Of a stretch of DNA of 38,556 nucleotides, positions 35,381-38,556 are shown piece after piece. A program made the position numbers and the translations under genes. Numbering within the stretch: the first letter of the stretch is position 1; every line of letters begins with the position of its first letter. Source of the stretch: an uncultured Granulosicoccaceae bacterium (GTDB taxonomy: Bacteria > Pseudomonadota > Gammaproteobacteria > Granulosicoccales > Granulosicoccaceae); NCBI GenBank assembly GCA_938028465.1, contig CALJAA010000211.1, forward strand, positions 1 through 38,556. Reading direction: 5' to 3'. Below the pieces are notes generated by a model, which ran no database searches, was not told the DNA's origin, and was given only the letters and a program-made list of their open reading frames with translations.

Positions 35381-38300
35381 ATGCATAACAGAAAATCAGC
35401 TAAAGATAGCCGTACATTTGGCCGCAAGGGCCAATCTCGTTATCATGGGTTGAACAAAAGTAAATCAAATGTTCACACTAAAATAAATGGCAATCTGGTG
35501 CAAATTTGGTTTGGAAGTGCTGGTCAGACCCCTGTTGTTTCTCCGAAATTTTTAAAACAAGCCAGCAAGGGTAACGTACTTGGTGGGGTTAATTTGCCTA
35601 AGCTTGCTTTGTTGGGGGCGTTTGTCGCCTCCTCGGCGATGCCGTTAGTAGCCCGCGCTGCGTCAACAGACGTCATCAGCGATTTTACTCCAGTGTGTGT
35701 GGGTAGCACGACGACCTTCGACGCTGCAATCGATGAACCAAGTGCTCAATCGCAAAACGCTGGCCATGACTACGGCACGTTAGGTCAGACTCCGAATCCA
35801 GCCTGGTTTTACTTAAAAATAGAAGACGCTGGGTCTCTTACTATTGTTCAATCAAACAGTCAAAATCTGGATGTTGATGGCGCCTTATGGGGGCCGTTTG
35901 ATGATGTTCCGGATTTTTTAAGAACAGGTGTCGACCCTGATAGCTACGAAAACTTGATCGGCTCTGACTACACAACCAATGCCGGTTTTTCGTTTACCAC
36001 TCCAGCGGTTGCAGGCAAATATTATGTTGTCTTAGTGACTAATTTCTCCAATCAAGCAACCTCGATTTCATTCGATAGCGGTAGCTCTACCGCAACATCA
36101 AACTGCGATATGCTCACGCCAGGGTTCAATATAACACTGGATGGTACACAGGCCTACACCGAGGAAGACGGTGCAACGGATAGTTTTACAGTCAGTTTGT
36201 ACTCACAACCGACCGGTACTGTCACTGTTTCCACAGCAGCGGTTAATGGTGAGGTTGGTTCGTTGCCTTCGCCCTTGACTTTTGGAACAAACGATTGGTA
36301 TCTGCCTCAGACCGTTGTTGTATCAGCAGTAGATGATGCGGTGATGGATGGTGACCAAAATGATACAGTGGTGCTCACCGGGACGAGTTCTGATACAAAC
36401 TACAGCGGTCTCACTAGAAATATCGCAGCTATTGCTGTCGATAATGATGTTGACGCCCCAACCGGTGTCACAATAACCGAAGACGGCAACAACGACGGAG
36501 TCATTAACGGATCCGAGCTCAATGGTACGGTGGAAGTCAGTGTCGCTCTACCTGTTGGGCTAGAGGTTGGCGACACAGTTGTAGTCACCGATGGCAACGG
36601 TAATACTCAACAAGTTGTGCTAACTGCAGGTAATCTTACTGGCCCAGTTGTTGTCAGTTTCCCATCCCCGGGCAGCGGTGGGAGCTTAACGGCAACGGCC
36701 TCGATAACGGACAGCGCAAATAATACCAGCAGTTCTGTAACAGATTCGGCCAGCGTTGATACGACAGACCCAGTTCCAACCATCGCGGTTAATGATGTCA
36801 CGGCCGACAATGCAATCAACGCCGCTGAAGCAGGCGCTGATGTGGCGGTCACCGGTACGGTTGCAGGTGAATTTAATGCGGGCGATACGGTCACCTTGGT
36901 TGTCAATGGCAACCCCTACACGGGTGTTGTTGATGCCAACGGTGTTTATAGTATCGATGTGCCGGGTGCTGATTTAGTAGCGGACACCACAATCGATGCA
37001 AGCATTGCGACAAGCGATGCGGCAGGTAATCCTGGCGCGGCTGCGGTTGAGTCAACACACACTGTCGATACGACAGACCCAGTCCCAACCATCACGGTTA
37101 ACGATGTCACGGCAGATAATGCAATCAACGCGGCTGAAGCCGCAGCAGATGTAGCGGTCACCGGTACGGTTGCAGGTGAATTTAATGCGGGCGATACGGT
37201 CACCTTGGTTGTCAATGGCAATACGTACACAGGTGTCGTGGATGCAGCCGGTGTTTACAGCATAGATGTGGCGGGCGCCGATCTAGCGGCTGACACCACA
37301 ATCGATGCAAGCATTGCGACAAGCGATGCGGCAGGTAATCCTGGCGCGGCTGCGGTTGAGTCAACACACACTGTAGATACGACAGACCCAGTTCCAACCA
37401 TCGCGGTTAATGATGTCACGGCCGACAATGCAATCAACGCCGCTGAAGCGGGTGCTGATGTGGCGGTTACCGGTACGGTTGCAGGTGAATATAATGACGG
37501 TGATACCGTCACACTCGTCGTCAATGGCAACACTTATACGGGTGTTGTTGATGCCAACGGTGTTTTTAGTATTGATGTACCGGGTGCTGATTTAGTAGCG
37601 GACACCACAATCGATGCAAGCATTGCGACAAGCGATGCAGCTGGCAACACAGGCTCGGCTACGGTTGAGTCAACACACACTGTTGATACGACAGAACCAG
37701 TTCCAACCATCACGGTTAACGATGTCACGGCCGACAACGCAATCAACGCCGCTGAAGCGGGCGCTGATGTGGCGGTGACCGGTACGGTTGCAGGTGAATT
37801 CAATGCGGGTGATACGGTGACGTTGGTTGTTAACGGCAACACCTACACGGGTGTGGTTGATGCCGCGGGTGCGTATAGCATTGATGTGTCAGGCGCTGAT
37901 CTCGCGGCTGATACAACAATCGATGCGAGCATTGATACTACTGACGCTGCCGGTAATACCGGTACTGCATCGGTTGCACCAACACATACTGTCGACACAG
38001 ATAATCCAATCCCGACGATTGCGGTTGATAGCGTCACAGCAGACAACGCAATCAATGCCGCTGAAGCGGGTGCTGATGTAGCGGTGACGGGAACAGTTGC
38101 CGGCGAGTTTAGTGACGGTGATACGGTGACGTTGGTTGTTAACGGCAACACTTACACAGGCGTAGTGAATGCAGCCGGTGTTTACAGTATAGCTGTGGCG
38201 GGCGCTGATCTAGCGGCTGATACAACGATCGATGCGAGCGTTGATACCACTGATGCCGCTGGCAATACCGGTTCAGCTTCAGTTGAATCAACCCATACAG

Positions 38301-38556
38301 TCGATCTTGATAATCCAATCCCAACGATAGTTGTCGATGCAGTTACGGCAGACAATGCGATCAATGCTGCTGAAGCGGGTGCTAATGTAGCGGTAACGGG
38401 TACCGTTGCCGGTGAGTTTAGCGACGGTGATACGGTGACGCTGGTTGTTAACGGCAACACTTACACAGGTGTTGTGGATGCAGCCGGTGTTTACAGCATA
38501 GATGTGGCGGGCGCTGATCTAGCGGCTGATACAACAATCGATGCAAGCGTTGATAC
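35381..38556 (+). CDS. Large repeat-containing surface or secreted protein with Ig-like domains (3' end beyond window)
   Basis: 1058 codons from ATG 35381, open to the window edge, with AGAGGA before the start. N-terminal order: a basic 73-residue extension, a hydrophobic signal segment (about 74-90) and likely cleavage after ARA (93). A beta-sandwich of about 140 residues follows, bounded by Cys106 and Cys242, which contains GALWGPF and YYVVLVTNFSNQ like domains of secreted Bacteroidetes proteins. Then come a Calx-beta-like domain (about 246-352), one divergent Ig-like domain (353-459) and at least six near-identical 103-residue Ig-like units from 460 on. Such proteins are commonly adhesins or biofilm proteins. 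Secretion route and C-terminus are outside the window. Confidence 0.85.
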   Translation, partial: MHNRKSAKDSRTFGRKGQSRYHGLNKSKSNVHTKINGNLVQIWFGSAGQTPVVSPKFLKQASKGNVLGGVNLPKLALLGAFVASSAMPLVARAASTDVISDFTPVCVGSTTTFDAAIDEPSAQSQNAGHDYGTLGQTPNPAWFYLKIEDAGSLTIVQSNSQNLDVDGALWGPFDDVPDFLRTGVDPDSYENLIGSDYTTNAGFSFTTPAVAGKYYVVLVTNFSNQATSISFDSGSSTATSNCDMLTPGFNITLDGTQAYTEEDGATDSFTVSLYSQPTGTVTVSTAAVNGEVGSLPSPLTFGTNDWYLPQTVVVSAVDDAVMDGDQNDTVVLTGTSSDTNYSGLTRNIAAIAVDNDVDAPTGVTITEDGNNDGVINGSELNGTVEVSVALPVGLEVGDTVVVTDGNGNTQQVVLTAGNLTGPVVVSFPSPGSGGSLTATASITDSANNTSSSVTDSASVDTTDPVPTIAVNDVTADNAINAAEAGADVAVTGTVAGEFNAGDTVTLVVNGNPYTGVVDANGVYSIDVPGADLVADTTIDASIATSDAAGNPGAAAVESTHTVDTTDPVPTITVNDVTADNAINAAEAAADVAVTGTVAGEFNAGDTVTLVVNGNTYTGVVDAAGVYSIDVAGADLAADTTIDASIATSDAAGNPGAAAVESTHTVDTTDPVPTIAVNDVTADNAINAAEAGADVAVTGTVAGEYNDGDTVTLVVNGNTYTGVVDANGVFSIDVPGADLVADTTIDASIATSDAAGNTGSATVESTHTVDTTEPVPTITVNDVTADNAINAAEAGADVAVTGTVAGEFNAGDTVTLVVNGNTYTGVVDAAGAYSIDVSGADLAADTTIDASIDTTDAAGNTGTASVAPTHTVDTDNPIPTIAVDSVTADNAINAAEAGADVAVTGTVAGEFSDGDTVTLVVNGNTYTGVVNAAGVYSIAVAGADLAADTTIDASVDTTDAAGNTGSASVESTHTVDLDNPIPTIVVDAVTADNAINAAEAGANVAVTGTVAGEFSDGDTVTLVVNGNTYTGVVDAAGVYSIDVAGADLAADTTIDASVD
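36758..38556 (+). repeat. Tandem 309-bp repeats coding for Ig-like units
   Basis: Units begin at 36758, 37067, 37376, 37685, 37994 and 38303, each exactly 309 bp (103 residues), the last one cut by the window. All start at the codon for Asp in the VDTTDPVPTI-type or VDTDNPIPTI-type linker. Units 1-3 share long identical nucleotide stretches, for example the segment from GACACCACAATCGATGC to the unit end. Units 5 and 6 form a second variant. No indels disturb the register. Confidence 0.95.

Noticed and set aside
36607..38460. Series of antisense frames of about 92-102 codons repeated along the 309-bp units
   Set aside because: They recur with the repeat register, share the same start and stop positions in each unit and mirror the codon use of the sense frame. 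They are shadows of the Ig-like repeat gene.
36758..38556. Possible CRISPR-like array because of regular repeats
   Set aside because: The unit is 309 bp, fully coding, without short repeats and unique spacers.

Overview
The window looks like a chromosomal segment of a Gammaproteobacterium with type IV pili and a type II secretion system. From memory of family synteny, two gene blocks match Pseudomonas-type neighbourhoods. Block one is yggT-proC-yggS / pilT-pilU, then pyrC'-pyrB-pyrR-ruvX-yqgE-tonB-gshB / pilG-pilH-pilI-pilJ-chpA. Block two is argC - membrane coiled-coil protein - erpA / M23 peptidase. The species cannot be named from the sequence alone. No tRNA, rRNA, insertion sequence, phage gene or CRISPR array was seen.

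Layout: 1-3658 (minus) holds gspC-gspD-gspE (gspE cut by the window edge), the start of a type II secretion operon. 4171-4539 (minus) is an HU-type nucleoid protein with a lysine-rich tail. 4776-8143 (minus) is a housekeeping run: yggT, proC, transaldolase and yggS. 8284-10582 (plus) holds the pilus retraction motors pilT and pilU, closed by a strong terminator. A SASA-type SGNH esterase (minus) and thymidine kinase (plus) follow. 12582-18521 (minus) is a long run, gshB-tonB-yqgE-ruvX-pyrR-pyrB-pyrC', in which PyrC' has lost metal ligands. 18623-26707 (plus) is a tightly overlapping Chp/Pil chemosensory operon, pilG-pilH-pilI-pilJ-chpA. 26704-28145 (minus) holds a VOC protein and a DUF481 outer-membrane protein. 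28610-33081 (plus) holds a beta-propeller lipoprotein, argC, a small membrane coiled-coil protein and erpA. An M23 endopeptidase (minus) follows, and the window ends inside a very large repeat-built surface or secreted protein (35381 to beyond 38556).

How it fits together: PilT/PilU retract type IV pili, and the Chp system (PilJ receptor, PilI adaptor, ChpA kinase, PilG/PilH regulators) controls that motility. In related bacteria a TonB paralogue beside this cluster also affects twitching. The type II secretion genes and the terminal Ig-repeat protein point to an active secreted and surface-attached lifestyle.

Most interesting points: (1) the chemosensory operon has no methyltransferase or methylesterase gene in the window, and its PilJ has a strongly altered receptor tip. 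(2) The terminal protein has six copies of an exactly 309-bp repeat and an unusually long, possibly ESPR-like N-terminus. (3) A dispersed palindromic repeat occurs in two intergenic regions. (4) A candidate IscR-type site lies before erpA. (5) chpA and the VOC gene converge and share a single CTAG as both stop codons. I found no clearly new multi-gene defence or biosynthetic system.
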